From Planctomycetota bacterium (GTDB lineage: Bacteria > Planctomycetota > Phycisphaerae > UBA1845), in assembly GCA_030616775.1 (NCBI GenBank), contig JAUWWQ010000007.1:42333-106332 (forward strand): a DNA stretch of 64,000 nucleotides, written 5' to 3'. The notes beneath the pieces were generated by a model. That model worked only from the letters and a program-made list of their open reading frames with translations. It ran no database searches and was not told where the DNA came from. Both the position numbers and the translations under genes were made by a program. Positions 1 through 8,889 of the stretch are shown here, one piece after another (position 1 is the stretch's first letter; each line of letters opens with the position of its first letter).

Positions 1-792
1 CCCGTGTTGATCTCGGTGACCTTGGCCGATGGCCGTCGCCTTGCCGCAGAGCTGGTGGCTCGCGACCGGGTGCGCAAAATCGCCCTTCTGAAGGTGGATG
101 CTGTGGGGCTACCCGTGCCCACGTGGTGTGAGATGGCCGACATCCGTGTCGGGCAGTGGGCGGTCGCGCTAGGTTTGGGGTTTGGCGGCGAGGCGCCCTC
201 CGTGACCGTCGGGATTGTAAGTGCGCTCGATCGGATGCAGGGAAATGCCGTCCAGGCTGATGCGAAGCTGAATCCGGCCAACTACGGTGGACCGCTTTGC
301 GACATACACGGTCGCGTGATCGGCATCTGCGTCCCAATGGCCCAGCGGCCCGGAGAGCTGGCCGGCATGGAGCTGTATGACTCCGGGGTTGGATTCGCCC
401 TTCCGAAACGCCGCCTCGACGAGATTGTCGCCGTCTTGAAGACCGGCCGGTCGTTGTATCGGGGTTGGCTGGGGATCTCCATCGACCCGAGCGCCACCGA
501 TGCCCTGGTCATACGGAATGTCGCTGTTCCGTCACCGATGCATGAGGCCGGCGTGGGGCCGGGTGACAAAATCCTCGCCGTGGACGGCAAGTCGGTTCGG
601 CATTTCGGCGACCTCGTGCACGCCCTGTACATGATCCCGGCCGGCGAGCAGGTCCATCTGGAAATGGAACGCGACGATTCGGCGTACGGACTTCTGGTTA
701 CGCTCGCCCGCAGCACCGAGCTGGGTCCGCTTCCAGAGCTTGAGGAACCCCTGGACCCGTCAAGCCCCTTGCCGGACCCTGGTGACGAATAG
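1..792 (+). CDS. HtrA/DegP-like serine protease homologue, catalytically dead, 5' partial
   Basis: Reading frame is open from the window edge, so the N-terminus lies upstream. The visible 263 residues cover the second half of a trypsin-like (S1C) domain and one PDZ domain (about residues 153-235, with GVGPGDKILAVDGKSV). In HtrA proteins the nucleophile sits in NPGNSGGPL; here the matching stretch is NPANYGGPL, so Ser is Tyr (residue 94 counted from base 4). The usual TDIALLK aspartate is also replaced (RKIALLK, Lys25). The rest of the fold (DAKLNP, GRVIGICVP) is well kept, so this looks like a maintained pseudoprotease acting as a binding or scaffold protein rather than decay. Whether the His of the triad survives cannot be seen. 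Family assignment is firm, role is inference. It ends convergent with lgt. Confidence 0.85.
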   Translation, partial: PVLISVTLADGRRLAAELVARDRVRKIALLKVDAVGLPVPTWCEMADIRVGQWAVALGLGFGGEAPSVTVGIVSALDRMQGNAVQADAKLNPANYGGPLCDIHGRVIGICVPMAQRPGELAGMELYDSGVGFALPKRRLDEIVAVLKTGRSLYRGWLGISIDPSATDALVIRNVAVPSPMHEAGVGPGDKILAVDGKSVRHFGDLVHALYMIPAGEQVHLEMERDDSAYGLLVTLARSTELGPLPELEEPLDPSSPLPDPGDE

Positions 793-835
793 CGGATGGA
801 ACATAGCGAACTGCGAATTCACTATTTGCCCTTCG
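786..835. repeat. GCGAAT-type microrepeat spanning two convergent stop codons
   Basis: Short AT-rich tract made of GAATAGCG / GCGAATTC / CTATTTGC pieces. It contains the TAG stop of the HtrA-like gene (GACGAATAG) and, on the other strand, the TAG stop of lgt (GGCAAATAG). The same motif family recurs at 2026-2080, 12108-12160 and 24206-24270, again next to gene ends or starts. Confidence 0.5.
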
Positions 836-2012
836 CCGTTCGCTCCAATACGGGTGAGCGCTCCGGGAGCCATTTGTACAAGACTACGAGGTAGACAATC
901 CCGGCGATCAATAGGCCAAGGCCTACGAACTGCGAAGCGGTGAGCCCGCCGACATCATGCGGGTTGTCCGCGCGAATCAACTCCAACATAGTCCGTGGGA
1001 TCGGGTAGAGCACAAGGAGCACTCCCATCACCATGCCGTGCCGCTTACGGAGGTAGAATAGGGTTGAAAGTAATCCCGATATCAGCATGGCGTTAATCGC
1101 CGAGTAGAGCTGCGTAGGATGCACCGGGAGTGATCGGCATTGCCCGGCCAAGTCCTCCAACTCCGAAACCGAAGTGCGACGTGTCGGCGCATTCCGGGAT
1201 GGGTATTGCTGAGCCAGCTTTAATACAGCAAGCTTATCATCGTGGGTCTTCTTCTTCTTGAGGGCAGCCGCCACGGCCTTTTTGAGGCGGGCGGTCTCGT
1301 CGGCCTCCGGCGCCTCAGCCATGGCCCGCTCATACTGTTTGCTCAAGTCCTCATGCCGTCTAGCCGGTCGCTCGCGCTTCTCGACTGACATCGATAATAG
1401 CGGAGCCGGCAGCAACCAGGGCTCGGATTTGCCTTTGATAGCGTTGATCAACTCTGCGGGTACGGTTACCTGACGGTCCTCCCACTGCCGCCAGTGAGCC
1501 GGACTTGCAAAGGGAAACTGAACCGCCCACGGATAGGCGGGTTGGACGGTTGCCGGCACGACGCACACAGCGCCGAAACAGCAGCCGTTGAAAAAACAAC
1601 CCACCCGCCCGAACGCCAGACCCCACATGGCGCTGGGGGCGAGGGTGTCCAGGTACAACCGGATCGATACCTTCTTCAAAATCGCATAGATCACGATAGC
1701 GAGCATTGCCGCTACAAACCCGCCGAGAAACTCGAGCCCGCCCTGGGTGATGTTGACTACGGCCCAAAACTTGTTCGGCACGTTGGCGAACTGCGATTGC
1801 CAATAGTGGACAACGTAGAACACTCGGGCACCGCCCACTCCAAAAACGAGAGCGAGAAAGGACATGTCCAGCACGACGTCGGGGTTGGCCTTGACGCGCT
1901 GCCCCCGGCGCATGGCCAACCAGACGGCGCTCAAGAAGCCGACCATCAGGAAGAAACCGTAGGTCTTGATGCTGATGCCCAGGATTGGAAGCGTAAAGAG
2001 TTCCGGATGCAT
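822..2012 (-). CDS. lgt: Prolipoprotein diacylglyceryl transferase with a large insertion
   Basis: Inner-membrane enzyme that transfers diacylglycerol from phosphatidylglycerol to the lipobox cysteine of prolipoproteins. Multiple membrane helices are visible, with the Lgt signature GRVGCFFNGCCFG near residues 136-148 and a C-terminal part starting LPVHPTQLYSA. At 396 aa it is roughly 120 residues longer than typical Lgt. The extra length is a Lys/Glu-rich segment (about residues 200-285, with ETARLKKAVAAALKKKK) between the signature and the last helices. The position of E. coli His103 is Leu here (GGLEFLGG), a site that also varies in other Lgt proteins. ATG start. panC lies 53 bp upstream on the same strand, so the two may be co-transcribed. 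LspA, the next enzyme of the pathway, is at 26.7 kb. Confidence 0.93.
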   Translation of the reverse strand: MHPELFTLPILGISIKTYGFFLMVGFLSAVWLAMRRGQRVKANPDVVLDMSFLALVFGVGGARVFYVVHYWQSQFANVPNKFWAVVNITQGGLEFLGGFVAAMLAIVIYAILKKVSIRLYLDTLAPSAMWGLAFGRVGCFFNGCCFGAVCVVPATVQPAYPWAVQFPFASPAHWRQWEDRQVTVPAELINAIKGKSEPWLLPAPLLSMSVEKRERPARRHEDLSKQYERAMAEAPEADETARLKKAVAAALKKKKTHDDKLAVLKLAQQYPSRNAPTRRTSVSELEDLAGQCRSLPVHPTQLYSAINAMLISGLLSTLFYLRKRHGMVMGVLLVLYPIPRTMLELIRADNPHDVGGLTASQFVGLGLLIAGIVYLVVLYKWLPERSPVLERTAKGK

Positions 2013-2025
2013 AATCAGGATCCGA

Positions 2026-2080
2026 ATTCAGAATGTCGAACAGCGAATTCAGAATTCGCCATTTGCTATTCTCCAGCACC
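2026..2080. repeat. GCGAATTC-type microrepeat between panC and lgt
   Basis: The 53-bp panC-lgt spacer is almost wholly built of GAATTC/GCGAAT pieces (on the minus strand GAATAGC, then TGGCGAATTC, then two GAATTCGs). The panC stop codon TAG is part of the tract (GAGAATAG). Same family as 786-835 and 24206-24270. Confidence 0.5.
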
Positions 2081-2917
2081 CGCCGCAACGTTGTCGATCA
2101 AGCGGCAGGGACCGATTCGCACGGCCAGACAGATTCGCCCCGGCCGATCCACTGCCTTCAATACGTCGAGCGTGTCGGCGTCCACGATGTCAACGTATTC
2201 TATGTCCGCCGGTCCGGCCGCCAGAATCTCTTTGCGTATGGCACCGGCAATCTTAGCGGCGTCACGTTGGCCTGCCTGAATACTCTTCGCTGCTGCGAAC
2301 AAAGCTCGGCTCAGGCTGGCGGCCTGCTTTCGTTCCTCGGCCGAAAGGTAGGCGTTTCGGCTGGACATGGCCAGCCCGTCCGCCTCGCGCACCGTAGGAC
2401 AGGGGACGATTTCGGTGGGGATGTTCAGATCGCGCGCCATTCGGCGGATCATCACCATCTGCTGGTAATCTTTCTCGCCGAAAAATGCCAGGTCGGCGGG
2501 CAGTATGTTGAAAAGCTTGGCCACCACCGTCGCGACGCCGTCGAAGTGTCCGGGTCTCCATGCTCCGCAGAGACCTTCGGTGACTCCGCTTACGTGGACC
2601 TTGGCCTGAGAACCGGCCGGGTACATCGTCTTCAAGCTGGGGGTGAAGACCAGATCGACACCGGTGGCTTCGCACGCCGCCAGATCGGTCTCCAACGTCC
2701 GTGGGTACTTGTCGAAGTCCTCATTGGGGCCGAACTGGGTCGGATTCACGAAGATCGTAACGGCAACGTAGCTGCACCGCTGGCGAGCCGTGCGAATCAG
2801 CGACAGGTGGGCCTCGTGCAACGCCCCCATGGTGGGAACGAGGCCGACTGTACCTCCCCGCCGCTGGGCCTCACGAACGGCTTGCCGACACGGCTCGACG
2901 TCTTCCAGTACGACCAT
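2066..2917 (-). CDS. panC: Pantothenate synthetase (pantoate--beta-alanine ligase)
   Basis: ATP-dependent condensation of pantoate and beta-alanine to pantothenate, in the cytosol, on the coenzyme A pathway. 283 aa, the normal length. Class I nucleotidyl-transferase motifs are present: PTMGALHEAHLSLI near residues 28-41 (usually ALHEGH), FVNPTQF, FGEKDYQQ and the KMSKS-like MSSRN. ATG start. It heads the panC-lgt pair on the minus strand. The neighbouring sigma factor gene is divergent. Assignment is secure. Confidence 0.96.
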   Translation of the reverse strand: MVVLEDVEPCRQAVREAQRRGGTVGLVPTMGALHEAHLSLIRTARQRCSYVAVTIFVNPTQFGPNEDFDKYPRTLETDLAACEATGVDLVFTPSLKTMYPAGSQAKVHVSGVTEGLCGAWRPGHFDGVATVVAKLFNILPADLAFFGEKDYQQMVMIRRMARDLNIPTEIVPCPTVREADGLAMSSRNAYLSAEERKQAASLSRALFAAAKSIQAGQRDAAKIAGAIRKEILAAGPADIEYVDIVDADTLDVLKAVDRPGRICLAVRIGPCRLIDNVAAGAGE

Positions 2918-3164
2918 CTGAACCTCCGGTAAGCGGCACGGGCCGATTCACTTCCCGGGGTGCCGCTGCGTAACACAAAGCGGGAGCTCCGCCCGATCTT
3001 GCCGGTTACTGTACGCATCGCGCTGGATAATGCAAAATACTCCACTGGTGGCGGATTTTGCGCCGATCCCCCCTTCGACCGGGCGGTCCAATAACGTCCG
3101 TCCGGGGGAATCGGTCCGAAGACGAACGGTCGCACCGGCACCGCGCAGTCAGGGATGTCGGCAA

Positions 3165-3815
3165 ATGCCTAACGGTTCCGGCCCGGTCGTGTCTAAAACC
3201 ACGGAATCCAGCGACTTGGATACGAGAGCTACAGCGACGGAGTCGGCCGAGGTTGCCCAGGTCCGGCGTGCCCAACGGGGGGATACCGAGGCGTTCGCCG
3301 AGCTGGTCAGGAAATACCAGCGGCGCGTGATCTCGGTGGCCTATCGGCTCCTGGGCAACATCGAGGATGCCGGAGACGTCAGTCAGGACGCCTTCATGCG
3401 GGCCTACCGGCACCTGTCGCAGCTCGAGGACGCCTCCCGCTTCGGTCCGTGGCTGATCCGGGTGGTCAGCAACCTGTCGCTCAACTATCGCCGGTCGCGG
3501 CGGGCCTGGTCGACAGCGCCACTGGACGACGCCTTGGCAGTGTCGGCGGAGGTCCGGAACCCGGCAAGCGGGAGGCGGTTGACGGTCGGGCTGGAGGAGG
3601 ACAGCGGTCCTTTGCCGGAGGAGCTTCAAACCGCCGTCAACGAGGCGATGGAGCGTCTTCCGGATAAGCAGCGGCTGGCACTGATCCTGTTCAGTGTCGA
3701 AGGTATGCCACAAAAGGAAGTAGCTGAGATTCTCGAGTGTAGCGTGGAGCTGGTGAAGTGGAACGTTTTCCAGGCTCGCCGGAAGCTCAAGGAGATGCTG
3801 AAAGCGTATTTGTGA
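3165..3815 (+). CDS. ECF-type RNA polymerase sigma factor
   Basis: Sigma-70 family, extracytoplasmic-function type. Region 2 is visible (DTEAFAELVRKYQRRV through NIEDAGDVSQDAFMRAYRHL) and so is region 4 (LPDKQRLALILF through PQKEVAEILECSVELVKWNVFQARRKLK). The frame is open from 3030, but ATG 3165 is preferred because AGGGA (3151-3155) sits 9 bases upstream and the residues before it look non-coding. That gives 216 aa. It is followed after 89 bp by a probable anti-sigma factor and then an STN-domain protein, a common planctomycete arrangement for cell-surface signalling. The target regulon is unknown. Confidence 0.9.
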   Translation: MPNGSGPVVSKTTESSDLDTRATATESAEVAQVRRAQRGDTEAFAELVRKYQRRVISVAYRLLGNIEDAGDVSQDAFMRAYRHLSQLEDASRFGPWLIRVVSNLSLNYRRSRRAWSTAPLDDALAVSAEVRNPASGRRLTVGLEEDSGPLPEELQTAVNEAMERLPDKQRLALILFSVEGMPQKEVAEILECSVELVKWNVFQARRKLKEMLKAYL

Positions 3816-3904
3816 GATTCTCCGATGCGGCCCGGCGGTATAGCGACGAGGTGCCTTAGTGTGGCGCCGCTGTTCGCCCGCGTGTGTTCTAAGTATCTGA
3901 CGCA

Positions 3905-4582
3905 ATGAGCGAAGCACCCTACAACCCGAACGATCCGGCGTTTTTGCTCAGCCGCAGTCTGGACGAAGAGCTGTCAGATGAGGAGCAGCAGCGGTTGGAC
4001 AAGGCGCTGGCATCTTCGGAGTCATTGAGGTCCGAAGCTACGCAGCTCAGCGCGGTCGATCGACTTGTCACGCGCTGGGGTGCCCAACCGGCCAGGTTGG
4101 ACTTCGAGCACCATGCTGCTTTGGTCGTGGCCCAGGCCGTCGACGGGGAAGATATCAAAGCGCTGCGAAAAGTCGATCAACTGATCAAACGCTGGGGAAG
4201 TCGAGGCGTCTTGCACGATGAGGAGCGATTTACGGCGGCGGTTGTGGACAAGGTGGCGCGCGAATCCAGGCGGACAACGCGGCGGGGTTTGGTTCTCCGT
4301 TTGGGCGCGCCGCTTGCCGCCGCAGCCGCAATCGTCTTCGCGGTAACGAGTGGTGTTTGGTGGCCGTCGTATCCCGAGGCGGTGTGCCGCGTCGAATTCG
4401 GGTCAAGTGTGACCGCGCTGGCGCTGCATACTGAGGTTGGCGGTGGACCCGGCGCGATCGTGTCGTTCGGCCGGGCACCGATCGATGAGGTCGCCAGTTC
4501 GCCAGTACAGGGAGGTATCTCCTTCGGCACGGTCGGATCAACGCCGGCGGCCACACTGCCTGGGGAAAGTCCGCCGTTGTGA
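3905..4582 (+). CDS. Putative membrane-anchored anti-sigma factor
   Basis: 225 aa. The N-terminal half is soluble and acidic, opening like many anti-sigma domains with a short helix-turn motif (LSRSLDEELSDEEQQRLDKALASS). One transmembrane helix follows at about residues 133-150 (GAPLAAAAAIVFAVTSGVWW), then a Gly/Pro-rich tail of about 70 residues outside. No HxxxCxxC zinc motif is present. The duplicated 'VDRLVTRWG...VDQLIKRWG' stretches (about residues 51 and 88) suggest an internal repeat. Its function is inferred mainly from its position directly after the sigma gene and from the topology. Confidence 0.65.
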   Translation: MSEAPYNPNDPAFLLSRSLDEELSDEEQQRLDKALASSESLRSEATQLSAVDRLVTRWGAQPARLDFEHHAALVVAQAVDGEDIKALRKVDQLIKRWGSRGVLHDEERFTAAVVDKVARESRRTTRRGLVLRLGAPLAAAAAIVFAVTSGVWWPSYPEAVCRVEFGSSVTALALHTEVGGGPGAIVSFGRAPIDEVASSPVQGGISFGTVGSTPAATLPGESPPL

Positions 4583-4627
4583 TTGTCGTCAGCCGAGGGT
4601 GGCTGATCGCTTTTGGGGGGAGCGAGG

Positions 4628-5761
4628 ATGCTGTGGAGTAGGATGTGCATGATGACCACGTTGTTACATGTGTGCGTACTTATGGGTGTCGCGAATCCGT
4701 CAACACTGCTGGATACGCGGGCGCTCATTGAGCAGGCTCTTGACGAATCGACGGCGATCACGCTGGACAACGTCAAGCTCGGCGACGCCATTCAGATCAT
4801 CACCGAGCAGAGCGGCGTGAAGATCGTGATGTCTCCCGAGGTGATGGGCCTTGTGCCGCATGGGCCTGAGACGCTCATTCAACGCGTCCAGATTGCCAAT
4901 ATGCCGCTCCGCCAGGGCCTGACCGAGCTGTTCTCGCCTCTGGGGATGACGTTCGCTGTTGGCGATTCCTATGTGGAGATCGTTCCGAAAGAAGCACTCC
5001 TGTGTCTGGGACGAGCGCCCACCTGGACGGAGCTCGATGTGCTGGCGGAGCTTTCCGCCATAAAGCCAGGCATCGACAACGACGCCCTGGCGGCCTTGCG
5101 CCCTCGAATTCAGTTCCAAATGGCTGTGCCGGCTGCCTGGACATTGCTGTCGGAGGCGATCCGCAGCGTTGGAGCCGGTCCGGGCGACGAGGTCCTCACC
5201 ATTGCCTGTGCCAACCTCGGGTGGGCGTGGTGTCTATCGGACCAGCGTATAGTCATCGTGCCAATGGAACAGCAGATCCAACGACAATTGCAGCAGCCTG
5301 TTTCGCTGCGCATCAACGGCCGTCCGCTCATCGACGTGCTGCAAGCGCTGGCAGAGCGAGTCAACGTGGATATACGCTCCGAACCCGGCGCCCTGGCGTC
5401 ACTGCCCATCTACATGCAGCGAGGCTTCTCCGTAAACGTGCACCAGCTATCGGCCGAAGAAGTGCTCGATAAGATCGCGGCCCACACCGGTCTCGGATAC
5501 CTCATCGAACCGGATGGCGTGCTGTTTTACAAAGTGGGAAACGGCGGCGGTCGGAATCTGGCGGGCGATGCTCAGCCGGCCAGCGTGTCACTATCCGATC
5601 CATACGTAGCCAAGGTAATGGTGCCACTCGGCGGCGGGAAGTCTATCGAGTGGCTGATTCGGCAGTCGGAACTCCCCGAAGATCTGCAACGGATGCGTCA
5701 GCGCGATCTTGCTGAAATCTTCGAGGCGGTCCGGCGCCACACGACCGAGGCCCGACCGTAA
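4628..5761 (+). CDS. Secreted protein with STN/secretin N0-like domains
   Basis: 377 aa from ATG 4628, which has a GGGGGGAGCGAGG tract directly upstream; the longer frame starts with TTG. A hydrophobic signal segment (TTLLHVCVLMGVANP) is followed by repeated STN-like modules: ITLDNVKLGDAIQIITEQSGVKIV (about 50-75), AAWTLLSEAIRSVG (about 173-186) and RINGRPLIDVLQALAERVNVDI (about 223-244). The last closes with LSAEEVLDKIAAHTGLGYLIEPDGV. Such domains occur in secretins and TonB-linked signalling receptors. No secretin pore domain follows, so it is probably a periplasmic partner of the anti-sigma factor. Specific role unknown. Confidence 0.65.
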   Translation: MLWSRMCMMTTLLHVCVLMGVANPSTLLDTRALIEQALDESTAITLDNVKLGDAIQIITEQSGVKIVMSPEVMGLVPHGPETLIQRVQIANMPLRQGLTELFSPLGMTFAVGDSYVEIVPKEALLCLGRAPTWTELDVLAELSAIKPGIDNDALAALRPRIQFQMAVPAAWTLLSEAIRSVGAGPGDEVLTIACANLGWAWCLSDQRIVIVPMEQQIQRQLQQPVSLRINGRPLIDVLQALAERVNVDIRSEPGALASLPIYMQRGFSVNVHQLSAEEVLDKIAAHTGLGYLIEPDGVLFYKVGNGGGRNLAGDAQPASVSLSDPYVAKVMVPLGGGKSIEWLIRQSELPEDLQRMRQRDLAEIFEAVRRHTTEARP

Positions 5762-5970
5762 GGGGAGAGTCCGGGGATCGTTTCCCAAGCATCGACCGAT
5801 CGGCACCGCAGGCTTCGTATTTACTTAGTGGCCGTCCCCGTGGCGGCCGTAGCCGGTTGCCGCGTTTCCGTGATACTACGCCCGGTAGGGGTGCCAGCCT
5901 ACAACTCGATGTGCGGCCGTCTGCGGGGTCGATACACAACAACCGAGAACGCTGTAGCCAGCCGCTGTCT

Positions 5971-6106
5971 CGTCATGTCGTATCGATCGGAAATCTGAAA
6001 GCCTAAGCATCCAAAGGGGGGTGGGGGGATCTGCGTCCCTACTGCACAACTACGCCTCATCCCATCCATGCCGACGAAACTCACACGCTCCCATGAATTA
6101 TGTGGG

Positions 6107-6109
<3 letters not shown>
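5971..6109 (-). repeat. Operon-end repeat, copy A (3' of cysE)
   Basis: About 139 bp that align without obvious gaps, at roughly 80% identity by eye, with 8751-8889. Shared blocks include GATCGGAAATCTGAAA, CTGCGTCCCT and ATCCATGCCGACGAAACTCA. In transcript sense the element begins at the cysE TAG stop codon and forms the 3' untranslated region. A G-rich run (GGGGGGTGGGGGG on the plus strand) lies in the middle. The rest of this intergenic stretch (5762-5970) shows no gene. Role unknown; candidates are a structured 3' UTR, an sRNA or a mobile repeat. Confidence 0.75.
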
Positions 6110-7064
<955 letters not shown>

Positions 7065-7072
<8 letters not shown>

Positions 7073-8000
7073 CGTTTCCCTCGAACAGCCAGGTGCTCAG
7101 ATACCGTTCTCCGGTGTCGGGAAGCACGACCACGATCATTTTCCCGGCACTATCCGCTCTGGCCGCCACTTCAAGGGCGGCCCAAACAGCGGCGCCGGCT
7201 GAGACGCCGACGAGGATGCCTTCCTCGCGGGCGAGGCGCCGGGTCATGGTCCCGGCGTCTTCGTTACTGACCTGGATAACCTCGTCCACGAGATCCATCC
7301 GAAGCACCTCTGGAACGAAGCCGGCGCCAATACCCTGAATCTTGTGTGGACCGGGCTTCCCTCCGGAAAGCACCGGCGACTCGGTTGGCTCGACCGCGAT
7401 CGCCTTGAACGACTGCTTGCGTTCCTTGATCACCTCGGCCACACCGGTAATCGTACCGCCCGTTCCGACACCCGACACAAGGATGTCCACACGGCCATCC
7501 GTGTCCTCCCAGATTTCCTCGGCGGTTGTCTTCCGGTGAATCTCCGGGTTGGCTGGGTTGGTGAATTGCTGAGGAATAAAGTAGCGAGAATTCGAAGCGG
7601 CCAGCTCTTCGGCCTTGCGCACGGCTCCGGGCATTCCCTCCGTACCAGGAGTCAGGAGAAGCTCGGCACCAAGGATCTTCAACAACTTTCGTCGCTCGAC
7701 GCTCATCGTCTCCGGCATCGTGAGAATGAGCTTGTAGCCTCGGGCGGCACAGACGAAGGCCAGAGAGATACCCGTGTTGCCGCTCGTCGGCTCGACGATG
7801 ATGGTGTCTTTCTTGATGCGCCCGTCGCGCTCAGCGGCCTCGATCATGCTCAGGCCGATGCGGTCCTTGATGCTGGCACAGGGATTGAATGACTCGAGCT
7901 TGGCGACGAGTTCAGCCCCAAGGCCCGCGCCAATCTTGCTCAGCCGAACGAGCGGTGTTTTTCCGACGAGCTTCGTTATGTCTTCAGCGATCCTGATCAT
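7065..8000 (-). CDS. cysK: Cysteine synthase (O-acetylserine sulfhydrylase)
   Basis: PLP enzyme that converts O-acetylserine and sulfide to cysteine. 311 aa, normal length. The PLP lysine is K45 in [11 protein letters not shown]. The substrate loop is [11 protein letters not shown], the phosphate-binding loop [11 protein letters not shown], and the C-terminal DTGERYLST is typical. The start overlaps the stop of the Rrf2 gene as TAATG, and the end overlaps cysE. The three-gene order puts cysteine synthesis under an Rrf2 regulator. Confidence 0.96.
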
Positions 8001-8524
8001 TATTTGCCTGCCTTTGTTCGAGGTCTGCGGGAGGCGGTGCCTGAGCGTTTGCCAGTCAGGCCACTGTGCCTCCGAGATCTGTGTTCCTTCTTCTTTCCTG
8101 CGGGTTCAGAGCACGCCTTGGTCTCCGGGGCCACAAGATCCTGTAGAGTGACGCCATCGAGGACGTCCTTGATCGCACCACTGAGCTTCTGCCACACGCC
8201 GCGGGCGGGGCATCGGTTCGCTCGGTCACAGGCTCGCCTGTCGGCCACGCAATGGACTAGCGAAAGCGGGCCTTCCAGCGCGTGCAGGACGTCGCTGAGC
8301 CTGATCTGACCGGGGGGGCGAGTCAGGACGAAGCCGCCACCGGGGCCCCGGACACTGCGCACCAATCCGGCCGACTTCAGGGACGTCAGGAGGACGTGGA
8401 GGTGCTTCCGAGAGAGATCCTGCCTTTCGGCTATGGCCCTCATCAGCAGCGGCCCATCTCCGAAGCCCCGGGCCAGCTCAAACATGGCCCGCAGGCCGTA
8501 TCGTCCTCGTGTAGAAATCCTCAT
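8000..8524 (-). CDS. Rrf2-family transcriptional regulator (IscR/CymR-like)
   Basis: 174 aa winged-helix regulator. The N-terminus [19 protein letters not shown] and the [24 protein letters not shown] segment are typical of Rrf2. Three cysteines, C92, C99 and C105 (spacing 6 and 5), match the Fe-S ligand cluster of IscR, so an iron-sulfur sensor is likely. The C-terminal 35 residues are Lys/Arg-rich and not part of the family core. It is the first gene of the operon with cysK and cysE and lies directly below a promoter whose -10 is covered by a perfect palindrome. It is therefore probably autoregulated and controls cysteine synthesis in response to Fe-S or cysteine status. Confidence 0.9.
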   Translation of the reverse strand: MRISTRGRYGLRAMFELARGFGDGPLLMRAIAERQDLSRKHLHVLLTSLKSAGLVRSVRGPGGGFVLTRPPGQIRLSDVLHALEGPLSLVHCVADRRACDRANRCPARGVWQKLSGAIKDVLDGVTLQDLVAPETKACSEPAGKKKEHRSRRHSGLTGKRSGTASRRPRTKAGK

Positions 8525-8539
8525 TGCCTTCGCCCAGAG

Positions 8540-8583
8540 GTCTACTAGAATAGTAGACTATTAGAGCCGTGTGGGCAAGTCAA
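8540..8583 (-). promoter_or_regulatory. Promoter and palindromic operator of the rrf2-cysK-cysE operon
   Basis: On the minus strand: -35 TTGACT (8578-8583), a 17-bp spacer, then -10 TAGTCT (8555-8560). A perfect inverted repeat, GTCTACTA-GAA-TAGTAGAC (8540-8558), overlaps the -10 and the expected start point near 8548, about 24 bases before the Rrf2 ATG. The layout fits repression by the Rrf2 protein itself. The repeat is seen directly; the regulator match is inference. Confidence 0.75.
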
Positions 8584-8750
8584 CCCGCCATTTCGGGACC
8601 ATTAGCTGGTGCCGATTTATCGGGACAACAACGCGACGAGGCCCCGGGTGGTCGTTCAATTGGCTGCCCATTGGCCCTTCTGGGCTCATTATCAAGCCGT
8701 TAGCCTGCGTGCATCCTTCATGCCCGCCAGGCCCCAGCCTGCCGCCGTCC

Positions 8751-8889
8751 CGTCGTGTCGCGTAGATCGGAAATCTGAAAACCAAAGCACCCCGCGGGGG
8801 GTAAGGGGGCCTGCGTCCCTGCTGAACAAATACGTCCCATACTATCCATGCCGACGAAACTCACATGCTCTCAAGAATAATGTGGGCTA
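8751..8889 (-). repeat. Operon-end repeat, copy B (3' of accC)
   Basis: Second copy of the element at 5971-6109. In transcript sense it starts exactly at the accC TAG stop codon. The short frame MDSMGRIC...GFQISD is open in both copies (MDGMRRSC...GFQISD in copy A), but most differences change the amino acid. This argues for conservation of nucleotides, not of a protein. Between this copy and the rrf2 promoter (8584-8750) no gene is visible. Confidence 0.75.

Noticed and set aside
2033..2932. 299-residue plus-strand ORF opposite panC
   Set aside because: Shadow of a clear PanC gene on the other strand; the translation has no family features.
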